Source of the DNA: Clostridia bacterium
GTDB taxonomy: Bacteria; Bacillota; Clostridia; TANB77; CAG-508
Length of the DNA: 54,054 bases
Assembly: GCA_017470645.1 (NCBI GenBank)
Contig: JAFUYJ010000008.1
Span: 1 to 54,054 of the forward strand
Reading direction: 5' to 3'
Shown: piece after piece, positions 1 to 9,597 of the stretch
How the letters are laid out: the number at the start of each line of letters is the position of its first letter
Numbering within the stretch: the stretch's first letter is position 1
Notes under the pieces: model-generated
Told to the model about the DNA's origin: nothing
The model's database searches: none
Seen by the model: the letters and a program-made list of their open reading frames with translations, nothing else
Position numbers and translations under genes: made by a program

Positions 1-50
1 ACAAAAAGTTCCACAAACTGGAACTTTTTGTCAGTGTCCCTAAAAGTTCC
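1..50. repeat. Palindromic intergenic repeat, right part (copy 1)
   Basis: An inverted repeat (ACAAAAAGTTCC / GGAACTTTTTGT, 7-base loop) is followed by CAGTGTCCC and AAAAGTTCC. The same words build the larger palindrome at 41638-41706 and, more distantly, the one at 11744-11802. The outer left arm would lie before the window. Its function is unknown; it may act as a transcription terminator for whatever lies upstream. Confidence 0.7.
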
Positions 51-88
51 ACGTCCCCAAAAGTATCCAGAAAGTTCACATAAAAGCA

Positions 89-117
89 TTGACAAATAGC
101 GAAAAAAAGCGTATAAT
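89..117 (+). promoter_or_regulatory. Consensus sigma-A promoter
   Basis: TTGACA at 89-94 and TATAAT at 112-117 are separated by exactly 17 bases, a perfect vegetative promoter. It lies 65 bases before the first start codon and presumably drives the operon 182-2961. Confidence 0.9.
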
Positions 118-181
118 TAAGTATGTAATTGTACAAAAGATTAACTATGAGTAAAATTCATAGGAGAGGGGTGTATGATAT

Positions 182-715
182 ATGGAAAGCTTACAAGGTA
201 AGCACTTTAGTATTACAGATAAAAAAGATGTTAATACAATAATATATCAAGTTAATAAAACGGATAAAAAAGAGGTTTTAAATGGTGCTCCAAAATTCAC
301 ACTTGAAAGATTAGAATTCGCAGAAGAATTAAGAGAAGATGCATCAAGAAAAACTTATTTTGTAGATAATCCTAAGGACGAGGGAAATCAACTAGTCATG
401 TTGTCATTTGCTCCAGACAAGGTTGTTGTTAACATGGGCATTTTACAAGATGATAGAGTTAAGATTTCTAAAAAATCTGTGCCTGTTAAATTCGATACAT
501 TGTATTCTGAAAATGAGCCAGTGTATAAAGAATTTAAATATACACCAAATTTACAAAGGCCAATATCTATTATTGACCCAGAAACAACTGAGGAAATTAA
601 ACCTATATTATATTTTGATAAAGAGACAAATGAAGTCAGAGGTAAAATAGAGTTACAACCAAAGAAACCATATTTTGCTTTTGAAGTGAGAGAAGATAAA
701 AAATATAAGTTTTAG
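182..715 (+). CDS. Hypothetical protein, first gene of coupling-ATPase operon
   Basis: A 177-residue soluble protein that I do not recognise. It has no signal peptide or membrane segment and is rich in charged residues with a beta-strand-like pattern. The start at 182 follows a GGAGAGGGG ribosome site at 163-171. It lies directly after the perfect promoter at 89-117, and is followed after 39 bases by a second small gene and then by a VirD4/TraG-like ATPase, so these three probably form one operon. It might assist the coupling protein, but nothing in the sequence proves this. Confidence 0.8.
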   Translation: MESLQGKHFSITDKKDVNTIIYQVNKTDKKEVLNGAPKFTLERLEFAEELREDASRKTYFVDNPKDEGNQLVMLSFAPDKVVVNMGILQDDRVKISKKSVPVKFDTLYSENEPVYKEFKYTPNLQRPISIIDPETTEEIKPILYFDKETNEVRGKIELQPKKPYFAFEVREDKKYKF

Positions 716-754
716 AGTAACCTCTAAAATAAATTAAAGGAGAGGAGAATAGTG

Positions 755-1000
755 ATGGATAATACAAATGTAAGTTCATCTAAAAATGTCGCAATGAATT
801 TTCTTGTTTGGGGAGTAGAAAACAATAAAACTAAATTTAAAAAAGCAGGAGAAGCAGAATTAGGAGATATATTTAAGGATGTTGAAATAAAAGCATTCAA
901 AAATACAGAAAAAGACAAAAAAAGAACAAGAAGAACAATTCCTATTAGTTGCGAAAAGAGAATTGCAGAAAGAGAATCAAAATCTGAAAATGTAAGATAG
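755..1000 (+). CDS. Small basic hypothetical protein
   Basis: An 81-residue protein with a strongly basic C-terminal third (KDKKRTRR followed by further Arg/Lys/Glu residues). The ATG at 755 is preceded by AAAGGAGAGG at 737-746; a GTG at 752 in the same frame is an alternative start that changes the length by one residue. No family is recognised. The basic tail suggests nucleic-acid or membrane-surface contact, which is inference only. It sits between the 182-715 gene and the coupling ATPase, in the same transcription unit. Confidence 0.7.
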   Translation: MDNTNVSSSKNVAMNFLVWGVENNKTKFKKAGEAELGDIFKDVEIKAFKNTEKDKKRTRRTIPISCEKRIAERESKSENVR

Positions 1001-1037
1001 TATTCTTAACAAACATAAGAGAAAGAGGGAACTTTAT

Positions 1038-2961
1038 ATGAATAAATTTAAAAGTTTCATGGGGAAGTTAAAAAAGAATATCTTATGGTACATAGTAGTA
1101 TGGCTAGTTTTAGTCATACTACTTGTTGCGCCTGTAACATATACACGTACTCAAGCAGGAATTCAAGGAATATCGTTGCTTGAGGGGATGACGTTAAATT
1201 TTGCGGACAACTTTTTAAAATTCCCTATAACTAAGGTTTTAGAAGAACCATATGTAAATGATTTTATAAAAGGTGTTGAATACTTTTCAGTAGTATACTT
1301 AATTATAATGTGCTACGCAATATATAAAACATTACCTAAAAGTGCATATGACAGTATCGAACATGGTTCAAGTGATTGGTGTGCACCAGGAGAACAATAT
1401 AAAATTTTGAGTAAGAAGAACGGATTAATTTTAGCAAAAGACAATTATTTACCAATAGATAAAACAGGAAACATAAACGTTCTTATAGTTGGACGGTTCT
1501 GGTTCTGGTAAATCTGCAACATACTCAAAACCAAATGCATATCAAATGCTAGGTTCATATGTATTTACAGATCCTAAAGGTGAGTTATATGATGATACAG
1601 CAGGTTTCTTACAATCACATGGATATGAAATAAAAGTTTTAAACTTGGTAAATCCTGCAACAAGTGATGGTTACAATCCATTAGCACATATAAGCAGCGA
1701 ATTAGATGTTGACGTTATTGCAAATACTGTAGTAAAAGGTCAAAAATCCGAAGCAGGTTCTTCAGACCCATACTGGGATGATATGGCTGAAATGCTATTA
1801 AAAGCATTGATTTACTACTTAATAGCAGTTCGTCCACCAGAAGAACAAAACTTAGCCAGCTGTGCTGAAATGGTAAGAGCAGCAAGCAATAATGGTGGAA
1901 GCAACTTATTAACAGAAATGATGAGCGTTTTACCTTATGATCACCCAGCAAGAATGTACTACAAATCTGTTGAATTAGCATCAGATAAAACATACAGCTC
2001 AATACTAAGTTCTTTGCAATCAAAATTAGGTAAATTCGATTCAAAAGAAATTGCAGAAGTAACTTCAACAGATACAATAAACTTTGAAGATATAGCAAAT
2101 AAGAAAACAGCGTTATATGTAATTTCATCAGACACACACACTGCATACGATTTCTTATTAACAATATTCTTCTCACAAATGATACAACAATTATATGACT
2201 ATGCAGATAAAAACGGAGGAAAATTAAAAACTCCATGTTTCTTCATACTAGACGAGTTTGCCAACATAGGTAAAATTCCTGATTTTGATAAAAAAATATC
2301 AACATCAAGAAGTAGAAAAATATCATTTAGTGTTATTCTACAAAATCTAGACCAACTTGAGGCAATATACGAAAAATCACATGAAACAATAGTTGGTAAC
2401 TGTGATACACACGTTTTCTTAGGAAGTAACTCATTTAAAACAGTCGAGTATTTCTCTAAAGAGCTTGGAGAAAAAACCATAAAGCATAACAACAATTCAA
2501 CTAATAGAGATAGCCACAAAAAGAAAACTGGAACAAGTGAATCTGTGCAAATAATGGCAAGAGCTTTGATGACACCAGATGAATTAAGAAGAATGGATAA
2601 CGATAATTGTATTATCTTTGAAAAGGGACTAAAACCAATTAAAGCAAAGAAATTCTGGTATTTCAAAACTCCAATGATAAAAGAAATGAACAGAGTAAAA
2701 TTAGACCATAATGAATTCAATGTAGGAGACAGAGGGGTATGGAGAAAATTCAATCCCAATAATCCATATACAGAAAATAATGTAAGTGGGGGAAATGACT
2801 TAAAAGTTGAATCATTAGATGACTTATTTGATGAGGAAATTGAAAACGACAACGACGATTTCCAAATGCCAGTTGTTGAAGAAAGTGGATCATCAGAATT
2901 AGATATCCAAAAAGAATTAGAAGCAAAATTTGATGAATTATTTGGACCATTGGAAGAATAA
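1038..2961 (+). CDS. VirD4/TraG-type conjugative coupling ATPase, +1 frameshift at CGG
   Basis: Type IV secretion coupling protein (T4CP), a membrane ATPase that normally feeds DNA or protein substrates to a conjugation channel. It resembles the VirD4-like CD1115 family of Clostridia. The N-terminal part has two membrane segments (about residues 15-35 and 80-95). The P-loop GGSGSGKS is followed by FTDPKGELY, the Walker B stretch FILDEFANIGKIPDF, and SRSRKISFSVILQ. The reading frame breaks inside the P-loop: frame one runs GTT GGA CGG TTC and stops at 1509-1511. Skipping C1494 gives the exact P-loop, and the frame is then open to 2961 (about 640 residues in total). A standard annotator would call a pseudogene or two ORFs. 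No relaxase, VirB4 or other conjugation gene is visible, so it is an orphan. The ATG at 1038 follows AGAGGG. Confidence 0.85.
1494..1496 (+). other. In-frame CGG at +1 frameshift site (coupling ATPase)
   Basis: CGG is codon 153 in the frame starting at ATG 1038. Skipping the C leads to GGT (Gly), the second Gly of the conserved P-loop. The preceding codon is GGA. The zero frame meets TAA five codons later. Confidence 0.8.
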
Positions 2962-2967
2962 AAAAGG

Positions 2968-3007
2968 AAGATATTTTTAGGAACATCCTTAAAAATATCT
3001 TTTTTTA
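2968..3007 (+). terminator. Rho-independent terminator
   Basis: The stem AAGATATTTTTA / TAAAAATATCTT is closed by a short loop and followed by a T run, right after the coupling ATPase stop. Confidence 0.8.
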
Positions 3008-3087
3008 TGTAATTTTAATTATTGACTGTAAAATTTATTAAGTATATATTTTTTTTTATTTTATTACAAGGAGGGCATGATACAACC

Positions 3088-3759
3088 ATGTGTATACGGA
3101 AAGTAATCTTAATAAGTTTACTTATGAGCATAGGATTAATATGCACTGGCTGTGTATTTGATTTCTTGTTCATTAGTAGTAACACAGAGGGCAAAAAAGA
3201 AAATCAAATCTTTTTCTACGATAATGATATAGAACAAAGTGAGACAACAACTGAAACTACACAATTTACGACGGCTTATATACCAATTAAAAAAACTGAA
3301 GAAGTTGATAAACAGATTTCTGTTGAAACTGAATGTAATTTAGATAATGAAGAAACAGTTATAGAAGTTACAAATGAAGAAAACAATTACGAAACAATTG
3401 AATTCAATGAAGAACAACAGGATAATCAAGATTTACAACAAACAGAGGTTATTCCTGAAAATCAGTATGAAGATGTAAAAGATGCGGTTATTATTAAAGA
3501 TAAGGTGATAACAATTTTTTATGGACCAGCTGATTAGGAATTAGTAGATGAACATGATGTGGTTCAAGATACAGAATATTGGTCTAATAGTACAAGTAAA
3601 TTTTTATTTGGACATAGCTATGGATCATTATCATGTTTGTCGTCTGTAAAGGTAGGAGAGACAATTACACTTATAAATGATGGTATACGTCTTTGTACAT
3701 GTTTGGGAGGTTTCTCAAAATCTTTGCGATGGATTGTAATAGGACAATTAACCGAATAG
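3088..3759 (+). pseudogene. Decayed lipoprotein with sortase-like C-terminal region
   Basis: The ATG at 3088 follows AAGGAGGG (3068-3075). The N-terminus has a lipoprotein-type signal (Lys/Arg, hydrophobic core, CTGC at about residues 15-18), then an acidic, Thr/Glu-rich linker. The frame is interrupted by TAG at 3535-3537 and continues in the same frame. The continuation contains FGHSYGSLSCLSSVKVGETI, which resembles the GHN...L..VKVGD.I stretch of clostridial sortase-like (class B/D) proteins. The expected strand after GIR looks frame-scrambled, and no catalytic Cys-Arg ending is visible. One CGG codon at 3097 is read in frame here. A remnant is the best call. The sortase kinship is moderate at most. 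Confidence 0.55.
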
Positions 3760-3764
3760 CTCTA

Positions 3765-3795
3765 AAAAGGCAATACTTATTAGTATTGCCTTTTC
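3765..3795 (+). terminator. Rho-independent terminator
   Basis: AAGGCAATACT / AGTATTGCCTT stem with a TATT loop and a following T-rich tract, after the decayed lipoprotein gene. Confidence 0.85.
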
Positions 3796-3840
3796 TTGTA
3801 GAATGGGTAGAAAATATTTTAGAATTCATTTTCTTTCTTA

Positions 3841-3870
3841 TTGACTAACCCACGCATTTTGTGATATAAC
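3841..3870 (+). promoter_or_regulatory. Promoter for yhaO-yhaN-like operon
   Basis: TTGACT (3841-3846), 18-base spacer, TATAAC (3865-3870), 34 bases before the ATG at 3905. Confidence 0.75.
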
Positions 3871-3904
3871 TGGAAGGTAACAAAAGTTAAAAGGAGAGCT
3901 GGAT

Positions 3905-4984
3905 ATGAAATTTGTACATATTGCAGATATGCATTTTGACACATCTTTTACAACATTAACAAATAAAGCCGGCCTTGGAGATATAAGGAGACTAGACCAA
4001 AGGTTGGCATTTAATAAAATTATAGATTATATAAAACAAAACGATATTCCTTACTTATTTATAGCAGGGGATTTTTATGAACATGAATATATTAGGCTAA
4101 GCACAATAGAATACATCAACAATTTATTTACAGAAATACCAAATACACAAATTTTTATTAGCCCAGGAAATCATGACCCATATATTAAAGATTCGTTTTA
4201 TAATAAGTTCTACTGGAATGATAATGTTCATATTTTCGATTCAAAATTATCAGTTTTTGAACAAGAAGACATGGATATTTATGGATATGGTTTTGATGAT
4301 TTTTACTACACAAACCATGATTTAGAAAGTACGGAAATAAAGAATCCTGATAAAATTAATGTATTATTAGCACACGGATCATTAAACGCTTCAGATACAT
4401 TAGAAAAACAATATAACCCTATATCTGAAAAATTTATTGAAGATAAAGGGTTTGATTACATTGCATTAGGACACATTCATAAACCATATTACAATGAAAA
4501 GCCTAATCAAAAAGTTGTATACCCTGGTTCGACTGTTTCTCTTGGATTCGATGAACTAGGTGAACATGGAATGATTGTTGGTAACTTAGAAAAAGGTAAA
4601 GTGGAATTAGAGTTTGTTCCAATAGATAATAAAGAATTTGTTATAAAAGAGATAGACGTAACAGATATATTAGATTTAGATGAATTAGCAACAATTATAA
4701 ATAATATAGAATATTCTGAAAATATTTATTATAAAATTTCTTTAATTGGAAGAAGAAATTTTGAAATAAATCTATTTAAATTAAACAAGTTATTGATTAA
4801 TGGAAATATTATAAAAGTAAAAGATTATACAAAATTAAATTACGATTTAGACAGAATATCAAAAGAAAATACATTAAAAGGATTATTTGTAAAAGAAATA
4901 ATGAAAAAAATGGAAGAAAATCCAGATGACGAAGAAATACTTCAAAATGCTTTGGACATTGGATTTGAAATTTTAGATAAATAG
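3905..4984 (+). CDS. YhaO/SbcD-like DNA repair metallophosphoesterase
   Basis: 359 residues, a calcineurin-like phosphoesterase of the SbcD/Mre11 type. It shows the ordered metal-binding motifs: D-x-H in IADMHFD near the N-terminus, GDFYEH at about 56-61, GNHDPY at about 89-94, AHGS, and the GHIHKPY stretch followed by YPGS. The Mre11/SbcD class works as a Mn-dependent nuclease with a long coiled-coil ATPase that processes DNA ends. The next gene is exactly such an ATPase, 76 bases downstream, matching the yhaO-yhaN order of Bacillus. AAAGGAGAG precedes the ATG. It has its own promoter at 3841-3870. Confidence 0.9.
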   Translation: MKFVHIADMHFDTSFTTLTNKAGLGDIRRLDQRLAFNKIIDYIKQNDIPYLFIAGDFYEHEYIRLSTIEYINNLFTEIPNTQIFISPGNHDPYIKDSFYNKFYWNDNVHIFDSKLSVFEQEDMDIYGYGFDDFYYTNHDLESTEIKNPDKINVLLAHGSLNASDTLEKQYNPISEKFIEDKGFDYIALGHIHKPYYNEKPNQKVVYPGSTVSLGFDELGEHGMIVGNLEKGKVELEFVPIDNKEFVIKEIDVTDILDLDELATIINNIEYSENIYYKISLIGRRNFEINLFKLNKLLINGNIIKVKDYTKLNYDLDRISKENTLKGLFVKEIMKKMEENPDDEEILQNALDIGFEILDK

Positions 4985-5060
4985 TTTTAATGTATAAATT
5001 TAGAGATGATTACAAGAAGATGTTGAAATTAAAAATTTAACAAATAATGGAGTGATACTT

Positions 5061-7085
5061 TTGAAAATACAAAATATAAAAATCAATTCCTTTGGTAATC
5101 TGCAGGATAAGGAGATTGATTTATCGAATAATATAAATATAATATATGGAAAAAATGAGGCCGGGAAATCAACACTTTTAAAGTTTATTACAAATATGTT
5201 TTATGGGACATCTAAAAATAAAAAAGGTAGATTGTTTTCAGATTATGATAGGTATAAGCCATGGGGAAGAGAAGATTTTTCGGGTAGAATAAAATATGAA
5301 TTAGACAACGGTGAGCAGTTCGAGGTCTTTAGAGAGTTTGCAAAGAAAAATCCTAAAGTATATAACAGCAATATGGAGGATATTTCAAAACAATTTACAA
5401 TAGATAAAAGCTTAGGAAATCAATTTTTCTACGAACAAACAAAGGTCGATGAACAAGCATTTTTATCCACAATAGCATCAATGCAACAAGAGGTTAAATT
5501 GGATAAAAATTCACAAAACTCTTTAATTCAAAGAATGGCAAATCTTGCTGGAACAGGAGAAGATAACGTTTCATACAAAAAAGCAATTGATAAGCTATAT
5601 AAAAAGCAATTGGACGAAGTTGGAACATATAGAAGTACAGGAAAACCAATAAACATTGCTCAAGGCAAATTAAATGATTTGAAAAATAAAAAGCACGAGT
5701 TATTAGGATATAAAAATCTTAAATACGATTTTGAGGAAAACAAAGCAAACATCGAAGAAGAAATAAGTCAAGATGAATTGAAGGTTGAGATTCTTAAGAA
5801 GATGCAAAAAATTAACAAAAACGAAGATCTAGAACACGAAAAATTGCATTACAATGTTGACTTAATTAAAAAAGATGAAATGGAAATCTTAGAACTGATA
5901 AATGAGAAAAATCATATTTTAGAAGACTATGGAATAGAGAGCGAAGAGGTTTTAGTTAAAGATTATAATGATAAAATTAATTCTCTTGAACCAATTGAAA
6001 GAAGAAAGTTCACAGCTCGAAAGGTTGAAATAAAAAAATATATTTTATTAACTGTAATCGTTATTTTAATAAACGTTTTATTATTTGTTTTATTAAAAGA
6101 TAATTTACTAAAATTTGTTGGATTAATAGGATTTCCAATAATTATAGCTTTATATTTCATAGAGAAGAGTAGATGTAAAACAGAACAGATAATTAAGCAA
6201 AACAAAGAAGAATTAAGCAAGAAAGTTGAAGAAAACAAAAAACTAAAATTGTTTGAAAAGAATAAACAAGTTTTAGAAGAAATAAATATAGTAAATGCCA
6301 AAATTGAAGTGTTCGAAAAAGATAAAAGAGAACAGTTAAAGATAATGGATGAGACAAAAGAAAGAATTAAGAGCTTAAAAGAAATTGAAAAAGAAAAATT
6401 AAAGAATACATATAGAAGTAAAATGGACATTTATGAAATAAATAAATTAATAAACGTAGAAGATACAGATAGCAAGTTAGAAGAGATACGAAATGATATC
6501 AATGATAAAAAACTTGAGTTACATAGAATTGAATTAAACAAAAACAACATTATGCCTCAACTAGAAGACTTAGCTCAAATAGAAGAAGAGCTTGTAAGCA
6601 CAGAAGAGGAATATGAAGGATTAATGAAGAAAAATAATTCTATGATTGTAGTAAAACAAGCTTTAGAAGATGCTTATGAAAAAATGAAAAAAGATGTTAC
6701 ACCAAGATTTACAAACAGTTTATCAGAAAACATAGCAAAAATATCAAATAATAAATATAACAAAGTTTCAATTAACGATGAAAATGGAATGATGGTTGAA
6801 CTTCAATCTGGTGAATATGTTCCTGCAGAAAGATTAAGCTTAGGAACAATAGATCAACTATATCTATCATTGAGATTATCAATGAATACAGAAGTTTCAA
6901 GCGAAAACATGCCAGTAATTCTAGATGAAGCATTTGCTTATTATGATGATGATAGATTGGAGAATATTTTAAAATTCTTAGCAGAAAACTACAAAGATAA
7001 ACAAATAATTATTTTAACTTGTACAAGCAGGGAAGAAGAAATTTATAACAAACTTGGTTACACATTTAATAAAGTAAGATTATAA
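5061..7085 (+). CDS. YhaN/SbcC-like ATPase of DNA repair complex
   Basis: 674 residues from the TTG at 5061, chosen because GGAGTG at 5049-5054 sits at correct spacing and the protein then begins MKIQNIKINSFG, typical of the family; an in-frame GTG at 5052 overlaps that site. The Walker A motif YGKNEAGKST lies near residue 35, and the C-terminal signature and Walker B are RLSLGTIDQLYLSLRLS and VILDEAFAYYDDDR. Between them are long charged coiled coils interrupted by a hydrophobic double-membrane hairpin (about residues 330-365), as in B. subtilis YhaN rather than soluble SbcC. It most likely forms a membrane-anchored Mre11/Rad50-type complex with the preceding YhaO-like nuclease. Confidence 0.88.
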   Translation: MKIQNIKINSFGNLQDKEIDLSNNINIIYGKNEAGKSTLLKFITNMFYGTSKNKKGRLFSDYDRYKPWGREDFSGRIKYELDNGEQFEVFREFAKKNPKVYNSNMEDISKQFTIDKSLGNQFFYEQTKVDEQAFLSTIASMQQEVKLDKNSQNSLIQRMANLAGTGEDNVSYKKAIDKLYKKQLDEVGTYRSTGKPINIAQGKLNDLKNKKHELLGYKNLKYDFEENKANIEEEISQDELKVEILKKMQKINKNEDLEHEKLHYNVDLIKKDEMEILELINEKNHILEDYGIESEEVLVKDYNDKINSLEPIERRKFTARKVEIKKYILLTVIVILINVLLFVLLKDNLLKFVGLIGFPIIIALYFIEKSRCKTEQIIKQNKEELSKKVEENKKLKLFEKNKQVLEEINIVNAKIEVFEKDKREQLKIMDETKERIKSLKEIEKEKLKNTYRSKMDIYEINKLINVEDTDSKLEEIRNDINDKKLELHRIELNKNNIMPQLEDLAQIEEELVSTEEEYEGLMKKNNSMIVVKQALEDAYEKMKKDVTPRFTNSLSENIAKISNNKYNKVSINDENGMMVELQSGEYVPAERLSLGTIDQLYLSLRLSMNTEVSSENMPVILDEAFAYYDDDRLENILKFLAENYKDKQIIILTCTSREEEIYNKLGYTFNKVRL

Positions 7086-7137
7086 TTAAATAAGAGGAAA
7101 TTATATATAGCAAATTATAATGCAAAACATAAAGTAG

Positions 7138-7169
7138 AAGTCTTTCACATAAATATTAGTGGGAGGCTT
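7138..7169 (+). promoter_or_regulatory. Hairpin covering the ribosome site of the YkvI gene
   Basis: AAGTCTTTCAC (7138-7148) can pair with GTGGGAGGCTT (7159-7169) over 11 positions, counting G-U pairs, and TTATTTT follows. The right arm contains the GGGAGG ribosome site for the ATG at 7177. It could limit translation or act as a weak attenuator; this is inference from pairing alone. Confidence 0.4.
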
Positions 7170-7176
7170 TTATTTT

Positions 7177-8209
7177 ATGAAAAGAAATATAGTAAAGGTG
7201 GCCTTGGTAATAATTGGTACACTTGTTGGTGCAGGCTTTGCATCAGGTAAAGAAATATATTCGTTCTTCTTTGTTTATGGTAAAACTGGAATTTTAGGAA
7301 TGATTCTATCAAGTGCTATTATTGGATATGTAATTTATAAAGTTTTTAAAATATGCAATGAAAATAAAATAGATACATATCATGATTTTTGTGAATTAAT
7401 CGGAAATTCTGCAGGAAATAAAAAGTTAACATTAATATTAAATAATATAGTTAATATATTTTTAGTTATAACTTTTTTTGTTATGATAGCAGGATTTTCA
7501 AGCTTTCTAAAGCAGGAATTTAATGTAAATAGAATAATTGGAAGCATGCTTATCATTATTGTTTGCTATTTTATATTTTTAAATAATATAAATGGCTTAA
7601 TTAAAATAAGCAATTACTTAATTCCAATTTTGATAGTTTTTATTGTATGTATTTCATTAAAAAATACAGAAGTACTTGAGAATTTTGATAGAATTTTTAA
7701 TGGCTATATAGCGTATTTTTCGCCACGGTAAAGTATGTATAGGACTATTAAAAGCTATACTCTATGCTTCGTATAATTGCATAATTTTAATACCAGTATT
7801 AATACCACTTTCTGAAAAAATAATTGGGGGAAAGAATATATGCGTGCTTTCCGGTTTAAGTTTTTTGGTATTATTAGTATTAAGTTTTGCAATTTACAAT
7901 TTATTGTTACAAGGAAACCTAGAAATATATGCACTAGAAATGCCAATAATAGGTGTTGTGAAAAAATACAATAATTTTTATAAGGTAGCGTACATTGCAA
8001 TAATTGGAATATCAATTTTAACAAGTGCGGTTTCAGCTGGTTGTGGATTTTTGAATAATTGTAGTCATAATAAAAAACAATTTAAAAGCAATTTGATTAC
8101 AATGTCTATTGCAGCTGTAGTAGTTTCACAGATTAAATTTTCTACGTTTGTAAATCTGCTGTATCCCGTGTTAGGATTAATTGGAATGTTGGAAATTGTA
8201 CTTTTATAA
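7177..8209 (+). CDS. YkvI-family membrane transporter, +1 frameshift at CGG
   Basis: Polytopic membrane protein of the YkvI family (APC-superfamily-like, substrate not established), about 344 residues when read through. The N-terminus IGTLVGAGFASGKEI is the family signature, and about ten hydrophobic segments follow. The frame from ATG 7177 reaches CCA CGG TAA at 7723-7731 and would stop. Skipping C7726 gives Gly-Lys-Val and a conserved-looking stretch (GLLKAILYASYN) that continues open to 8209. Without the shift the protein loses its second half. The ribosome site GGGAGG lies in a possible hairpin. The alternative reading is a recent pseudogene. Confidence 0.8.
7726..7728 (+). other. In-frame CGG at +1 frameshift site (YkvI gene)
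   Basis: CGG is codon 184 and is immediately followed by TAA. Skipping the C gives GGT (Gly) and an open frame of 161 codons containing the rest of the family. The preceding codon is CCA, which offers no obvious slippage pairing. Confidence 0.8.
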
Positions 8210-8337
8210 TTTTGACGAAAAATGTAATATGGTTTTCAGGTAATTTAATTGTGATTTTTCTGTGAAATCCTTGCAAAAAAAAGAAAAAACTGGTAGGATA
8301 GATGTGAAACGGAGAAAAATCAAAAGAGGAATAAAAT

Positions 8338-9537
8338 ATGAAATTATTAGAATACAAACAATTTAATAATTCAACAGATGAAGAAAAGTCCTTAAATAAA
8401 AAGAAAGTTGCAGTGGTGGCAATAATTGCAGTAATAATACTGTTCTTAGTACTTATGACAATTTTATATAAAGCAAATGCTAATTTTAGAAATTTCATGG
8501 ATAAATACATACTTTTCAAATATATAAACGAAAAGGATTTATCATCTATAAGCATCGAATCAGATAGAAACATTTATGCGTGCGCTTTTTATAATTATGT
8601 TGCTATACTTGAGAATAATAAACTTACGATGTATAATTCTTCTGGAAAAGAAGTACAAAGTTTTGATGTTAATATAAGTTCACCAATTTTTGCAGTTCAA
8701 GACAACTATCTTTTATTAGCGGAAAAAAATCAGCAAAAAGTATACTTATTCAAAGACAAAAAAATGTTATGGTCTAAAGATGTAGAGGGACAAATATCAA
8801 GAATTAGTGTAAACGAAAATGGATATTCATCTGTAATTATTTCAGGGACAAGCTATAAATCAGTAATTACAACATATACAGAAGATGGACAAGAAGTATT
8901 TAAAACATTTTTATCAACAACAGTAGCAGTTGATGCTGATATTTCGAAAGACAATAAATATTTAAGTTTTTGCGAGATGGACTTATCTGGAACTTTAATA
9001 GAATCTAAAGTAAAAACAATTTCAATAGATAAAGCAAAACAAGATCCAGCAAACTCTATTGTAAATACATACGAAATGCCATCAAATTCAGTAGTTACAA
9101 ACATTGAATATCATGAGAGGGACAACTTAATTTGTTCAAGCGACACAGAAATATATTCATTGAAAGACGGAAACATAAGTGTTCTAGCAAACTTGAGTGA
9201 TAACTCTGATTTATCTTTTAGTGGAATAAATTTATCAAAAAGTTATTTTAAAGTTATAGAAGATAAATTTGGTATAAACAACCAAAAATCAAATGTTGAA
9301 ATTTACAATACTTCAAGTAATAAATCATCTACATATTCAATGAATGGAATAGCTAAAGAAGTATATACAAAGGATGGAGTAATTGCTGTAAATATGGGAA
9401 CAGAAGCTTATTTTATCAAAGAAAATGGCTATCTAATTAAAAAGTTAACAACAACTCAAGAGATAAGAGGCATTGTAATTTCAAACAATATCGCTGGAAT
9501 AATATACAGAAACAAAGTTCAATTTTTAAGTTTATAG
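8338..9537 (+). CDS. DUF5711-family membrane-anchored beta-propeller protein
   Basis: 399 residues. A single membrane helix at about 22-44 follows a charged cytoplasmic tail. The large extracellular part is made of repeated strand-rich units of the WD40/PQQ-like type (NYVAILENNKLTMYNSSG, NGYSSVIISG and similar), the arrangement of the DUF5711 family common in Clostridia. Function is not established; such propellers usually act as protein-interaction scaffolds at the envelope. GAGGAATAAAAT gives the ribosome site. It is followed closely by CvpA and LCP-type genes, so a cell-envelope role is plausible. Confidence 0.75.
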   Translation: MKLLEYKQFNNSTDEEKSLNKKKVAVVAIIAVIILFLVLMTILYKANANFRNFMDKYILFKYINEKDLSSISIESDRNIYACAFYNYVAILENNKLTMYNSSGKEVQSFDVNISSPIFAVQDNYLLLAEKNQQKVYLFKDKKMLWSKDVEGQISRISVNENGYSSVIISGTSYKSVITTYTEDGQEVFKTFLSTTVAVDADISKDNKYLSFCEMDLSGTLIESKVKTISIDKAKQDPANSIVNTYEMPSNSVVTNIEYHERDNLICSSDTEIYSLKDGNISVLANLSDNSDLSFSGINLSKSYFKVIEDKFGINNQKSNVEIYNTSSNKSSTYSMNGIAKEVYTKDGVIAVNMGTEAYFIKENGYLIKKLTTTQEIRGIVISNNIAGIIYRNKVQFLSL

Positions 9538-9565
9538 GAACTTCTAAAAACCTAAATTTTAAACG

Positions 9566-9597
9566 AAGGAGAGTATGAGTTAAATCATACAAATATG
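9566..9597 (+). promoter_or_regulatory. Ribosome site bridged to its start by a small hairpin
   Basis: The ribosome site AAGGAGAG (9566-9573) is unusually far from ATG 9595. Between them GTATGA (9573-9578) and TCATAC (9585-9590) form a 6-bp hairpin that would bring the site to normal spacing. Inside the hairpin lies a minimal ORF, ATG AGT TAA at 9575. Confidence 0.45.

Noticed and set aside
2199..2852. Long antisense frame (217 codons) opposite the coupling ATPase, and similar frames at 1715-2236, 5963-6430 and 26176-26637
   Set aside because: No ribosome site, no family, low-complexity composition that mirrors the coding strand; these are shadows of real genes.
7085..7137. Riboswitch before the YkvI gene
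   Set aside because: The leader is too short and shows only one hairpin; no known aptamer pattern seen.
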